64,000 nucleotides of DNA, taken from Colius striatus (lineage: Eukaryota; Chordata; Aves; Coliiformes; Coliidae). The notes below the pieces were generated by a model. That model was not told the DNA's origin and did no database searches. It worked only from the letters and a program-made list of their open reading frames with translations. The stretch is from the NCBI RefSeq assembly GCF_028858725.1, contig NC_084760.1, positions 8,754,867 to 8,818,866 of the forward strand, written 5' to 3'. The position numbers and the translations under genes were made by a program. This document shows, piece after piece, positions 34,691 to 45,503 of this stretch. How positions within the stretch are numbered: the stretch's first letter is position 1; each line of letters opens with the position of its first letter.

Positions 34691-36144
34691 AACCCTTCTC
34701 TCAGCTTGTAACTAGTGTGTGTGCTGGTCAGGAAGGAACAAGTTGTTAGTGATCACCAACCACCTCGTTTGATTCATGCCACAAGAAAACAGCTGCAAGC
34801 TGGATTTTGCACTGAGAAGCTGTTGTCAGCTGCCACTTGGGCTTCATGATTGCAGCACTTGTTTCCCTGTGTGTTGACCATTGAGAAGGGAGCTGAAGGT
34901 GAGAGAGGAGAGGGCTGCTGCCCAGTGGGGCAGGGAAAGGGGTAGCCTGGAAAGTGGTGTGGCCCTTCCTATGTGGTCCCTGCAGACAGTCTGTTCCCCT
35001 CCTCTATGGTGGCTGTAAGCTGTGCTGAGGATGCCTGGCTGATGCCACATCTGTCCCTCACCCCCTGTGCTCTTATGCTGGAGCTGCCCACAAGTATTGT
35101 GCAGCTACAATCTCAGTCTTCCTGGCCCTCCATCTCATGTCATGGGCAGGGGCTGCCCAGCACCATGAGGGGCTGATGACCCTAACAGCCAGGCTCTTTT
35201 TTTCCCCCCTTTTTTGATTTCTATGGTAACTGGCACTTACTCCTAAGAAATATTTTGTCTCTTCCTTATTTTCCTTTTGCCCAGCTCTGGCCAAGCTGGT
35301 GACCTTAATGTCCAGTCCCCAAGGCTGCCTTCTCCAGCCAGGTTACAACCTAAGCCTTGCCAGTAACAGCAAGTGGCTAGAAGTGGGTTTTTGGGACTGT
35401 AGCTGTAAGGAGAAGGTGGCCAGCAGTAAACAGGATCTGGCAGCTGCCCTGGGGGGAGCAGGCACTAGTCTGCCAAGGAGAAGAGCTGCAGGTCCTCATG
35501 TAGAGCAGCAAATTGAGGGCTGGGCTAGAGATTTCAACAAATTCATGGAAAACCTATTGGCAGTGCAAGACCATTGCCAGGCAGCCCTTTGGAACAGAGA
35601 GTCAGGTTAAACTTGTTGCCAGGAAAGCCAAATGAGGTGGTGGTTTTGGAAAGCAGTTGCTGCGTGGTTATGAGGAGATCCCAGCCTATGCTGCTGTGGG
35701 CCTGGGCTTGGCTGCTGTGTCTCTCATACCACTCACTTAACTGGAAATATAAAGACAACAAGTGCATGTGATCTCTCAGCATGAGAGAGTAGATTCAGCT
35801 CTGAAAGCAGCAGCTGCCAGGTTGGGATCAACAAATGTTTTCCTTTGTGCAACTGTGAAGCATCTGCCCTTCTGTGAGCATAAAAGGGAGCTTTATTTAT
35901 ACACTTGTGTGGTAGGAAAACCAGTTCCCTGTTTGCAACAATTTAGTTCTTTTGGAGGTAAGTTGCTCAGTGTTTATCCTGACCATTAAGCTGATTTGAG
36001 AGTTTTCCCTCTTGAGCATACCATTAATACCTTAGTCCTTCAAGATCATTTTACCTGGACTGAAGAGTTGTTTCTGCAGAGTGGTGCTTCTCTTGGGGCA
36101 TATTTATATCCCTTTTGGGGCTGAAGGTTGCTAAGTACTGTAAC

Positions 36145-36223
36145 ACATTGATTGGTTCGTTGAGTTCTGTTTTGGCTGAAGTGATTTCACTTCAAAAACA
36201 GAACTCAACGAACCAATCAATGT
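36145..36223. repeat. near-perfect 79-nt hairpin (inverted repeat)
   Basis: The left arm 36145-36173 is exactly complementary over 29 nt to the right arm 36195-36223. Between them lies GGC and then a further 8-bp perfect inverted repeat (TGAAGTGA 36177-36184, TT, TCACTTCA 36187-36194). The fold is one stem of 37 pairs with a single 3-nt bulge and a 2-nt apex. It is not CR1. It lies in intron 3, 162 nt upstream of exon 4. Confidence 0.95.
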
Positions 36224-36385
36224 CAGGAAAATCTAGTCACAAAGAGCATTGTTCCAGGAAAGAAACAGGAGTTGAGAGGGGAGAGATTTAGTCTATGTGG
36301 TAAGAGTGAATTGTCTGTCTGAAGTTTCCTAGAAGTAGAGAGCAAAACTGACAGCAGACTCTTGCTTGTTCTTGTTTTGGTGAAG

Positions 36386-36609
36386 GATTTCACTATGACT
36401 CTGTACTTGAGGCACTACTGGAAGGATGAGCGCCTCTCATTTCCCAGCACCACCAACAAGAGCATGACCTTCGATGGCAGGCTGGTGAAGAAGATCTGGG
36501 TCCCTGATGTCTTCTTTGTGCATTCCAAAAGGTCCTTCATTCACGATACCACCACAGACAACATCATGCTGCGAGTGTTCCCTGACGGTCATGTCCTCTA
36601 CAGCATGAG
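36386..36609 (+). CDS. GABRR2: GABRR2 exon 4
   Basis: This 224-nt exon encodes residues 97-171 (DFTMTLYLRHYWKDERL to VFPDGHVLYSMR). It covers the loop with arginine 105, which lines the GABA site in rho receptors, and WVPDVFFVHSKRSF. VFPDGHVLYSM is typical of rho-2. N120-K-S is a possible glycosylation site. The acceptor has a purine-rich end (GGTGAAG) behind a T-rich tract; the donor is GTAACG. Confidence 0.96.
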
Positions 36610-37324
36610 GTAACGGTGCAGCCCCAGTGCTCCTGAGCCTCTGCTGGGGCTTGGCTGTCACTTTTGCTCCTGGTATGGCTTTGATGATCACCCAGGCTGC
36701 TACTATCAACCCTACTATTCCCACAGCAGAGCTGTATTTCCAGCAGGCCCAGGACAAAATGCTTTGCGCTGCAGGCGGTAACAGGATAATCTCCTCCTGG
36801 GGGAAGCATTCCCCTAACTCTTTGCAGTCAGAGGAGGGCTTAGTCAAGTGGGAATGTTCATCCCGGGGTCAGTGTGTGATTAAACTGGAAGCTGCTGCTG
36901 TACCAGATGGTGACCTCTATAATTATCCTATTTTGCTTCCTGTTTGTCTAGAAAATCTTTTCTTTCTTTTTTTCTGTTGGCGTTTGCATGTTGATGTGAA
37001 GGTTTACATTTCTCCAAGCTGAAGTGGCAGTATTAAAGATGCCCTATAGTCCCTGGTTTTCTGGCAGATTTGTTGGCTGGAAGAATTGTGAGGCACGTGT
37101 GTCATGACCTGAAGGGTACACAGCTGTGGGTGTACACAGCTCGTGACTGTGGGCTTGCAGGATTCTGTAATACACAAGGACATGGAAGCTTAATCCTCTA
37201 AACTTCTCTACCTTATTACAGATTACCAAAACCACTACAGAAATCACCACAAGCATGTAAACTACCATAAAATCATCACTAGAAGCATACCTATGATTAC
37301 TAAAGGGAATATATATACACATAT

Positions 37325-37384
37325 ATCATAGAATCATAGAATGGTAGGGATTGGAAGGGACCTTTAGAGATCATCTAGTCCAAC
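37325..37384 (-). mobile_element. CR1 tail fragment
   Basis: Sixty bp: CATAGAATCATAGAATGGTA, GAGATCATCTAGTCCAAC, then unrelated sequence. Confidence 0.9.
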
Positions 37385-39095
37385 TGTCACTGATCAATAA
37401 TATAGTATCAGTCAATCATATAGAAGCAGCCAATAATAGCAATAACTAACTAGGTATGTCCTGTTACAGATTACCACAAACTTGTCATTAGTGGAGGAAC
37501 TCATCAAAAATATAACAGCAGATAGACTTATGGTAGATTGCTGTATGGATGTATAGTACTGGTATCGAGTGGTACCATCATCCAGTGAACCAAATCACCC
37601 CACAAACAGGAGGACAAACCAAAACAACCTCAAAAGTGGGCCCAGAGAGGGATCAATGAGACAAGAGACAGTCTCACTTTAGAGATGCTCTGTGTCACAG
37701 AGTCTGGAGTCAGCCAGGCATCCCCAGTGGGAGTCCAAGAGCTGGTACAAAGTCCATGCATTCAGTTCAGCCTGCTTAGGAATGGAAAAACATGTGCAGC
37801 ATGGGAAGTTCTCAGAGAGAAGGCTCCATCTAGGATAAAAAGTATGTCCTTCATATATCACAAAGACATGAGAGGACATTACAACCTTGAGCAGCAAATA
37901 AGTGCTGTCAGTTTCTGGTTTTTACCTGTGACAGCCAATACATGGTGATTTTTTTTCTGTTCTTTCAGATCAGTTTTTCTTTTTCAGACCATTTTCCACA
38001 TTTTTGGACAATAAATTGCTTTCATAGTCCTTTGTTTTTGCACTGACTGATGGTATCTCAGAAGGTCTCCAGTTTCTAGGTACCTCATCTGTACTCAGAG
38101 GCCAGCTGCACTTCTCAAGGATGTGTCTGGTACTCAGGCTGACAGGCCTTTCTCTGACAGTATTTTTCAGCAGACATTTTCTTTTGCTCAGTAATTTCCC
38201 CCCTTCTAACCAAGCCACCTTTATGGCTGCTCACATCAGCACCCCAGCAGATTTCCTTTTCTTCGGAAGAGTGCAAAAAGAGATGCAGGGAGAAAGACAA
38301 TGCCAGAGGAGGAAAACTCAAGAGCCTGGACAAAAGGACATTTCCCAAGGACAGAAAATGTGCTTTCAGTGTACAGTGACCTTTAGATGTTTTGTAGCCA
38401 GATATCTTTCTGGAACTTACTCACTTCAACTGTAGTAAGATAACTCTTTCTGTAAAGGGTTTCTATAAAGTTAGCTTCAGGAGGCTATTTCTCTTTGATG
38501 AATAAGCATAGTGGGTGATATTCTTCCAAGTAGGACAATATCCCACTGAAGCAGGGGGCTCTGGAGTTCAGTGTTTCATAGTCCAAATACAGTTCTACTG
38601 AATTTATTAAAAAACCCCTAGACTAATTATTAAGACCACAAAGAAACGTGTGTCTGTGTGAAAGAAAGAGAGTATAAACCATATTGTCACTTTATTTTGG
38701 CTGGTCTTAACGTTGAAAATCCCATCCTGACCTAACATTTAGGAACATTTTCCATGTTTAGGGGAATTGGATGGAGTGTCTGGTTTCTAACAAATTAACT
38801 AAATGCCTAAAGGTGTTCTGTATTTTATCAGAACTAGACAGAGGAGGAAGGTGCCATGTAGCAGGAGAGATGAGAAGGAGAATGGAAACTGAAGGAATGA
38901 GTATTTTTAACAGCAAACATTAGCTCTGTTGAGATCTGCTCATTTGCCCACATGCAGAGTATTTACTTCCAGAATTTTCCATGGGCTGTGGAGGAGGTGA
39001 TGCAACTTTCTAATGTTATCTGCAGTTACAGTATACCTTCTGAAGCGTGTGCCCAAAAAGCTCCTTCAAGTTTTGCTCATAGGGCAAGATTTTAG

Positions 39096-39364
39096 TATCA
39101 TAGAATCACAGAATCATTACAGTTGGAAAAGACCTTTAAGATCATCATGTCCAGCCACTCACCTCACACTGCCAGGCCCATCACTAAACTAACCTGTGTC
39201 CCTCAGCACCTCATCAATGTGTCTGTTAATTATCTCCAGGGATGGTGGCTCCACCACCTCCCTGGGCAGCCCCTTCCAATGCTTGACAACCCTCTCAGTG
39301 AAAAAGTTCTTCCCAATGTCCAATATAAACCTCCCATGGTGCAACTTGAGCTCATTTCCTCTTG
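39096..39364 (-). mobile_element. older CR1, 3' part (split by a nested copy)
   Basis: TATCATAGAATCACAGAATC, GTTGGAAAAGACCTTTAAG and CTCCCTGGGCAGCCCCTTCC, out to CATTTCCTCTTGT. It resumes at 39457 after the nested insertion. Confidence 0.92.
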
Positions 39365-39456
39365 TCATAGAATCACAGAATCACAGAATGGTAGGGGTTG
39401 GAAGGGACCTTTAGAGATCATCTAGTCCAGCCCCCCTGCAGAAGCAGGTTCACCCT
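39365..39456 (-). mobile_element. young CR1 3' end nested in an older CR1
   Basis: Ninety-two bp of the young-type tail (three AGAATC units, GGTAGGGGTTGGAAGGGACC, GCAGAAGCAGGTTCAC) interrupt the older element exactly between TCCTCTTGT and CCTATCATTC. No clear target duplication is visible. Confidence 0.88.
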
Positions 39457-40040
39457 ATCATTCATTACTGGAGAAAAGAAATTGACTTCCACCTCAGTAC
39501 AACTCCCCTTCAGGTAGCTGTAGAGAGTGATCATGTCTCCTCTCAGCCTCCTCCAGGCTAAGCATCCCCAGCTCCCTCATCTGCTCCTTGTCAGACTTGT
39601 TCTCCGGACCCTTCACCAGCTTTGTTTCCCATCTTTGGACATGCTCCAGCACCTCAATATCCCTCTTGTAGTGAGGGGCCCAGAACTGGATACAGTATTC
39701 GAGATGCAGCCTCACCATCACCAAGTACAGGGTGAGTACACCAAGTACATCACCAAGTACAGGGGGACAATCACCTCCTTGGCCCTGCTGGTCACACTAT
39801 TTCTGATACAAGTCAGGATGCCATTGGCTTTCTGGGCCACCTGGGCACACTGCTGGCTCACATTCAGCTGACTGTTGACCAACATTCCCAGGTCCTTTTC
39901 CTTTGGGCAGCTTTCCAGCCCCTCTGTCCCAAGCCTGTAGCGTTGCCTGGGGTTGTTGTGATCCAAGTGCAGGGCTCGACCCTTGGCCTTGTTGAACCTC
40001 ATGCGATTGGCCCCAGCCCATCGCTCCAGCCTGGCTTTTT
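39457..40040 (-). mobile_element. older CR1, 5' part of the split element
   Basis: It continues from CCTATCATTCATTACTGGAG through [28 protein letters not shown] and [17 protein letters not shown] on the minus strand, to CCCATCGCTCCAGCCTGGC. It contains a small internal direct duplication near 39716-39764. Confidence 0.92.
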
Positions 40041-40719
40041 TTACTCTAGTTTTATAGTCAAAATGAACAACATGTGCTTTTCAGGGGCCATGAGTGTGTA
40101 GGTCAGAGTAGGATTTGGATCAGAATCCCTCAAAAAGAAGAAAAGTTCTTTATCAACATCTGCAATGAATCTAGATAATGGTCACGGCCAATATAAGCCG
40201 GCCTCTGAAACGATGACTCACAGCTCATTTGCCCCTACTAAATCTGGAGCTCCACTGCAAATCTGTCCACAAGAGAAAATTCATTGAACCACTGGAAAAC
40301 TTGTTACATAACATTGAGCACAAGTGGACTCATTTAAAAACCAGACATACAATTGCTGAAACAAACTTAGCAGAGGCAAATCTCTCTTGTTGAAAAATAA
40401 CTGCACCCTCTTTTATACCCATTGCCCTGGGATACAACCCCCAGTAAAAGAGTTTGATCAAGGACTGAACTAAACTGCTTTTACCCTAATAATGTACATA
40501 CCTGAGGAATTTTGTGTCTTGCAATAAGCATGGTCATGTTCCTCATGCTTGGGTCGTTGTTGGGAGACTATGGAGGGAACCGAGCAATGAGGAAAAGGAG
40601 GAAACCTTAATCAAGTTAGACATAAATCAACATTCAAATGTAAATGGTGAAGTTGTTTTATGATGTTGCCTGGTATGGAAATAGTTGGATATAAAACACA
40701 GTAGAAGTATCTTGATAGA

Positions 40720-40988
40720 ACATGAGGAAATGGGCTCAAGTTGTACCAGGGAATGTTTATATTGGACATCAGGAAGAACTTTTCCACTGAGAGGGTTGTT
40801 AAGCACTGGAAGGGGCTGCCCAGGGAGGTGGTGGAGTCACCATCCCTGGAGATATTCAAAAGACACACAGATGAGGTGCTAAGGGACATGGGTTAGTTTA
40901 GTGATGGGCCTGGCAGTGTGAGGTGAGTGGTTGGACTTGATGATCTTAAAGGTCTTTTCCAACTGTGATGACTCTGTGATTCTATGAC
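40720..40988 (+). mobile_element. older CR1 3' fragment
   Basis: GAGGAAATGGGCTCAAGTTG, ACTGGAAGGGGCTGCCCAGG and GGTTGGACTTGATGATC, ending GACTCTGTGATTCTATG. It is the same subfamily as 39096-40040 in opposite orientation. Confidence 0.92.
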
Positions 40989-41240
40989 ATTAGTATTACT
41001 GTAATGTCCAAGACAATGCTTTAGTTCATTAGTAGATGCTGAAATTACAGCTTACTTTGGATTTTCTGTGTATAATCCATCTTGTTTGGCTTTGGAGAAT
41101 TGGGAGGTGTTTTCCTGGGAATCTTACACCAACACCATGCACAGCTGCTGGTTATAAAGCTGCAGAATGATTTATCTGTGATCATGTTTTCCCTTCATTG
41201 CTCCCTATAGAAACCAGCCTCTCTCATTTTTGACTTCTAG

Positions 41241-41323
41241 GATCACAGTGACAGCGATGTGCAACATGGACTTCAGCCGCTTCCCCCTGGACTCTCAGAC
41301 GTGTTCTTTGGAGCTGGAGAGCT
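41241..41323 (+). CDS. GABRR2: GABRR2 exon 5 (Cys-loop)
   Basis: It encodes ITVTAMCNMDFSRFPLDSQT, then CSLELES. Cysteines 178 and 192 with 13 residues between form the Cys-loop that gives the receptor superfamily its name and couples ligand binding to gating. The acceptor is TTTGACTTCTAG and the donor GTATGTTG. The exon begins and ends inside split codons that match its neighbours. Confidence 0.96.
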
Positions 41324-41984
41324 GTATGTTGTATCTTTATTTCTAGCTAGACGTGCTCCATCTCTGCTTGCACATAGACTAGCCACATTTCAGAAGGCAG
41401 TCTATTTTAGATCCTGAAAAAAATAGCTGTTCAGAGTTACAGAGAGTCTTTCTATTGCCTTTCTGTGCTGTATATCTGGCCCTTATGCTGCAAGACAGGG
41501 GAATTTGCAAGGTAAGCATCCTAGATGGCACCTTCAAAAGCACACACCAACAGAAATGTTAGATTTACATTGGTTCTCAGCAGCTTGCTAATGAGAAATC
41601 TAGGGGAGAGGTTTTGCTCTGCTTGTTGCTTCTAACAGGAAGGTGATGCTTTCAAGTGCCGTGGTAAAAAGTTGATTGTGATCAATTTTCAATCAATTTC
41701 ATCACCAAAGAGGTTTATGTGTGATCTTGCAAACACTGTGACCTGCTCTCAGTTTCTTTGAGAAAGACTTGTTTTGTGCAGAAAGTGATTGATGTTAAGA
41801 GTCAGATCTTCATGGCTGTTCTGTAAACTTCCACCAAGTCGTGGCAAGACTAACATCCAGCTGTTTAGAGATCCTCCTAGCTATTGAACTGAAATTTTCT
41901 TCTACAAACAACAGATTCACAGGGTAATTTGGATTGGTTTTGAGGTCAGCTGCTCCAGGACCTTGCTCACAGGACAGAGGGTGT

Positions 41985-42068
41985 TATATTGGGTTGGTCA
42001 GGGCTGTGTCTGGTCGGGTTTTGAACATCTCCAAGGTAATGGAGGTTCCACAACTTCTCTATGCAATC
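41985..42068 (-). mobile_element. CR1-like remnant
   Basis: GTGTCTGGTCGGGTTTTGAAC, then AGGTTCCACAACTTCTCT, resembles the minus-strand CR1 segment GGGTTTTGAACATCTCCAAGG. It directly abuts an oppositely oriented CR1. Confidence 0.6.
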
Positions 42069-42742
42069 TGGGACCTGGGAGTCCCGGTTCACAATAAGCT
42101 AAAAATGAGCCAGCAATGTGCCCTCGTGGCCAAGAAGGCCAATGGCATCCTGGGGTGCATCACGAAGAGTGTGGCCAGTAGGTCGAGGGTGGTTCTGCTC
42201 CCCCTCTGCTCTGCCCTGCTGAGGCCTCATCTGGAGTCCTGTGTCCAGTTCTGGGCTCCTCAGCTCAAGAGGGACAGGGAAGTGCTGGAGAGAGGCCAGC
42301 ACAGGGCCACCAAGATGATCAGGGGACTGGAACATCTTTCATATGAGGAAAGGCTGCAGGAACTGGGGCTGTTTAGTCTGGAGAAGAGGAGACTGAGTGG
42401 GGATCTCATGAATATTTACAAATATTCTAAAGGATGGGTGTCAGGAGGTTGGGGCAGCACTTTTTTTGTTGGTATCTAGCAACAGGACAAGGGGTAATGG
42501 GATGAAGCTGGAACACAAAAAGTTCCATTTAAACATAAGGAAAAACTATTTCAGTGTGAGGTGAGGGAGCCCTGGCACAGGCTGCCCAGGGAGGGTGTGG
42601 AGGCTCCTTCCTTGGATGTCTTCAAGACCCGCCTGGACATGTTCCTATGTGACCTGATCTAGATGGATCTGCTTTATCAGGGAGATTGGACTAGATGGTC
42701 TTTAGAGGTTCCTTCCAACCCCTACCATTCTGTGATTCTATG
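42069..42742 (+). mobile_element. CR1 3' fragment (about 0.67 kb)
   Basis: From CTGGGACCTGGGAGTC through [29 protein letters not shown] and the stop region to ATTCTGTGATTCTATG. The frame is open across most of the ORF2 end. Confidence 0.94.
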
Positions 42743-42743
42743 A

Positions 42744-43020
42744 ACCTGTTCAAATGTTTGATAGCCCTCATCCTGAAACATTTTCTTTTTCCCTGCTTGG
42801 AAAAAAATCCTTTGCTGCAGCTTGCATCCCTTGCCTCTTGTCCTTTTCATTTTGGAGAAGAGTCTGAGAAAAGTCTGTTGCTTTTTTCTCTATGCTCCTC
42901 AGCAGGGAAGAGGTTGGATCCCACCACAGATTGCTCTTCTTCCAGCTGGATAAGCCCAGTCTCTTGCCTTACACTGGGTGCTCCAGCCCCCTGACTGTCT
43001 TGATAAACTGTTTTTTCATT
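42744..43020 (-). mobile_element. old CR1 fragment
   Basis: CTTGCCTCTTGTCCTTTTC, GGAGAAGAGTCTGAGAAAAG and CTCCAGCCCCCTGACTGTC match the general CR1 ORF2 end with heavy divergence. It marks an old insertion beside the young one. Confidence 0.7.
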
Positions 43021-43521
43021 CCCCATTCCTGCTTCCTAGTGTGCTAATTCATTAAGTTTTTCAGTCACAGTCTTGAAAGATTTCTAGAGTTTTGCTTCAC
43101 ATCACAACTGTCACTTTTGCTTTTACCATTCAGAGATAGTTTGAGGTGTCTGTGTTTCCTCCTTCCTCTAAATTCAGATGCTTTACTCATGACTGTTCCC
43201 TGAGTTATTCTTACCAGTCAGCAATACCTTGTATACGATTTTTGACACGTGGTGCTCAGAAAAGTACCATTCTAGCTGTCATTTCATCAGTAAGGAGTAA
43301 AAAGAGGATATGAAACAAGATGACCTGGATTTTTATGGTTGTTGTTGCTATCATGGTGTATCATATGGCAAGATATTTCTAAAGTGCTGTTAGCAAACTT
43401 ATTTGTGGCATTACTTCATGACAAAGATGCTTTTGTATTTGTTAATTTTGACTGAACCTATTAACCTTTGTTTCTCCTCCAAGCCAAAGTCATATCACAT
43501 TGTGTTTCCTCTTTCCCTGAG

Positions 43522-43662
43522 ATGCTTACACTGATGAAGATCTGATGCTGTATTGGAAAAACGGGAATGAATCGCTGAAAACTGATGAAAAGATTTCTCT
43601 GTCTCAGTTTTTGATACAAAAGTTCCACACTACATCAAGACTGGCTTTCTACAGCAGCACAG
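43522..43662 (+). CDS. GABRR2: GABRR2 exon 6
   Basis: It encodes YAYTDEDLMLYWKNGNESLK, then TDEKISLSQFLIQKFHTTSR and LAFYSSTG, the last third of the ligand-binding domain. It includes loop C, whose aromatic residues (F241, Y242) bear on GABA binding. N214-E-S is a possible glycosylation site. QKFHTTSRLAFY is the rho-2 form (rho-1 has QEFHTTTKLAFY). The acceptor is TTTCCCTGAG and the donor GTATGGGC. Confidence 0.96.
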
Positions 43663-43901
43663 GTATGGGCCTTTTCTGATTTATTGCTGAGCTTAGTGCT
43701 GTGTTAGCTACTTGTGAGAGAGCTCTTGGGGTTCTGTGTCACTGAAATGTGGCCTCCACAGTCTGGACAATATGCATTTTGAAAGATCAGGTTCTCATTT
43801 CACTACCCTTTAGAAAGAAAAGATCAAAAGAAAGATCTTGTCTCTGTGTGCCTAACATCCAGGCTGTTCTCACTGATTCTGGCTTTCCTCCTCTCTCAAA
43901 G
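43663..43901 (+). other. GABRR2: GABRR2 intron 6
   Basis: A short intron of 239 bp free of repeats, GTATGG...CTCTCTCAAAG. Confidence 0.95.
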
Positions 43902-44054
43902 GTTGGTACAATCGCCTCTATATAAACTTCACTTTACACCGACACATCTTCTTCTTCTTGCTCCAAACCTATTTCCCTGCCAGCCTCATGGTCATGTTGT
44001 CCTGGGTGTCCTTCTGGATTGATCACCGAGCAGTTCCTGCCAGAGTCTCTTTGG
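43902..44054 (+). CDS. GABRR2: GABRR2 exon 7 (TM1 and TM1-TM2 linker)
   Basis: It encodes GWYNRLYINFTLHRHIFFFL, then LQTYFPASLMVMLSWVSFWI (TM1) and DHRAVPARVSL, the short linker and start of the pore-lining TM2. N254-F-T is a possible glycosylation site. Serine 295 in ARVSLG is diagnostic for rho-2. Two histidines (258 and 287) stand where human rho subunits have arginine, as I recall; both codons are CAC, one transition from CGC. The donor is GTGAGAAC. Confidence 0.96.
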
Positions 44055-45306
44055 GTGAGAACAACTGCAGCAAACCACGGCTGCGTGGAAATCTTTGAAC
44101 GTGAAAGCTTTGACGGGAAAGGGAACTGTTCATTTGGGTGGTTAACGATGATGAGCAAGCAAATGGGGGTTTTTCTGATGGTTAACATGCAACTGGTCTT
44201 AATGCCTTCATTTTGAATCAATCTTCCTGACCTCAGGACAGAAAGGGCTGTGGTTTTAAAAATAAAGTTTAGCAAAGAAGAGAGTTTCAGTGTTTATGAG
44301 TCAACTAATCAAGATTTTCCCCTGTTGCCCAGTCCTGCAGTTCTGAGACACACACTGCTGCCCATGAGGGTAGAGTTTCACAGGAGTTTAGGTACCTGCA
44401 GGGAGTTCAAGGCTTCTGTTACAATGTTCATGTGTACTTTTATGAACTTTTATGAAGAGTGTGGGCAGCAGGTCGAGGGAGGTTCTTCTGCCTCTCTCCT
44501 CTGCCCTGGTGAGGCCTCATCTGGAGTCCTGTGTCCAGTTCTGGGCTCCTCAGCTCAAGAGGGACAGGGAAGTGCTGGAGAGAGTCCAGCACAGGGCCAC
44601 CAAGATGATCAGGGGACTGGAACATCTTCCTTATGAGGAAAGGCTGCAGGAACTGGGGCTGTTTAGTCTGGAGAAGAGGAGACTGAGGGGAGATCTTATT
44701 AACATTTACAAATATCTGAAGGATAGATGTCAGGAGGTTGGGACATCCCTTTTTTCTATAGTAGGTAGCAACAGGACAAGGGGTGATGGGATGAAGCTGG
44801 AACACAAAAAGTTCCACTTAAACATAAGAAAAAACTATGTCAGTGTGAGGTGAGGGAGCCCTGGCACAGGCTGCCCAGAGGGGTTGTGGAGGCTCCTTCC
44901 TTGGAGGTCTTCAAGACCCACCTGGACATGTTCCTATGTGACCTGATCTAGGTGACCCTGCTTCTGCAGGGGGGCTGGACTAGATGATCTCTAAAGGTCC
45001 CTTCCAACCCCTACCATTCTGTGATTCTATGATCTTATGAGCAAGATCCTCCCACTAGGAACTCCCCACATCAGTTTACAGGTAGCTGCTCCACTGCTCC
45101 TCAAAACTAAGCCCCTCATGAGCACAGAAGTCCAGGCAGTGGAACAGTTCTGCATTGTCAGAAGGGATACTTATCCCAAATTTATTTCATATCTGATATC
45201 TTGTAGAGCATCACATAGAGCATAGTTTCTGATTTTCTGGGGACAAAAGCCTTATGAACTGTATTAGTCAATAACATTTATTTCTCTTGTTTTGTTTTTC
45301 TCCCAG
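44055..45306 (+). other. GABRR2: GABRR2 intron 7
   Basis: A 1.25-kb intron with a GTGAGAAC donor and a TTTTTCTCCCAG acceptor. About half is one CR1 copy (44454-45033); the remainder is plain sequence. Confidence 0.92.
44454..45033 (+). mobile_element. CR1 3' fragment (about 0.58 kb)
   Basis: From ATGAAGAGTGTGGGCAGC through [40 protein letters not shown] and the stop region to the tail. It is open for 133 codons and among the least decayed copies here. Confidence 0.95.
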
Positions 45307-45503
45307 GGATAACCACGGTGCTGACCATGTCCACGATCATCACTGGGGTGAACGCCTCCATGCCTCGTGTTTCCTACATCAAAGCAGTGGACATTTACCT
45401 GTGGGTCAGTTTTGTGTTTGTCTTCCTCTCAGTGCTGGAGTATGCAGCAGTGAATTACCTGACCACGGTGCAAGAGAGGAAGGAGAGGAAGCTCCGGGAG
45501 AGG
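45307..45503 (+). CDS. GABRR2: GABRR2 exon 8 (TM2, TM3)
   Basis: It encodes [20 protein letters not shown] (the rest of the pore helix TM2), [20 protein letters not shown] and [11 protein letters not shown] (TM3), then the start of the cytoplasmic loop, [17 protein letters not shown] and the loop after TM2 are invariant in rho subunits and set chloride selectivity and gating. The acceptor is TTTTTCTCCCAG and the donor GTGAGAAA. Phase 0 at the 3' end. Confidence 0.97.

Larger units (their letters stand above)
33298..36385 (+). other. GABRR2: GABRR2 intron 3
   Basis: A 3.1-kb intron with a GTATGT donor and a GTTTTGGTGAAG acceptor. It holds a complex of nested CR1 pieces (33616-34690) and a near-perfect hairpin (36145-36223). 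The stretch 34690-36140 is unremarkable. Confidence 0.92.
36610..41240 (+). other. GABRR2: GABRR2 intron 4
   Basis: A 4.6-kb intron with a GTAACG donor and a TTTGACTTCTAG acceptor. It holds CR1 pieces at 37325, 39096-40040 and 40720. Nothing was recognised in 36610-37320, 37390-39095 or 40045-40715. Frames of up to 131 codons there lack any recognisable domain. Confidence 0.9.
41324..43521 (+). other. GABRR2: GABRR2 intron 5
   Basis: A 2.2-kb intron with a GTATGTTG donor and a CCTCTTTCCCTGAG acceptor. It has three CR1 pieces in a cluster at 41985-43020. I see nothing else. Confidence 0.9.

Noticed and set aside
36627..37022. 131-codon frame immediately after GABRR2 exon 4
   Set aside because: It begins after a valid splice donor, is not in the receptor family, and exon 5 restores the rho-2 protein exactly. 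It is intronic read-through.
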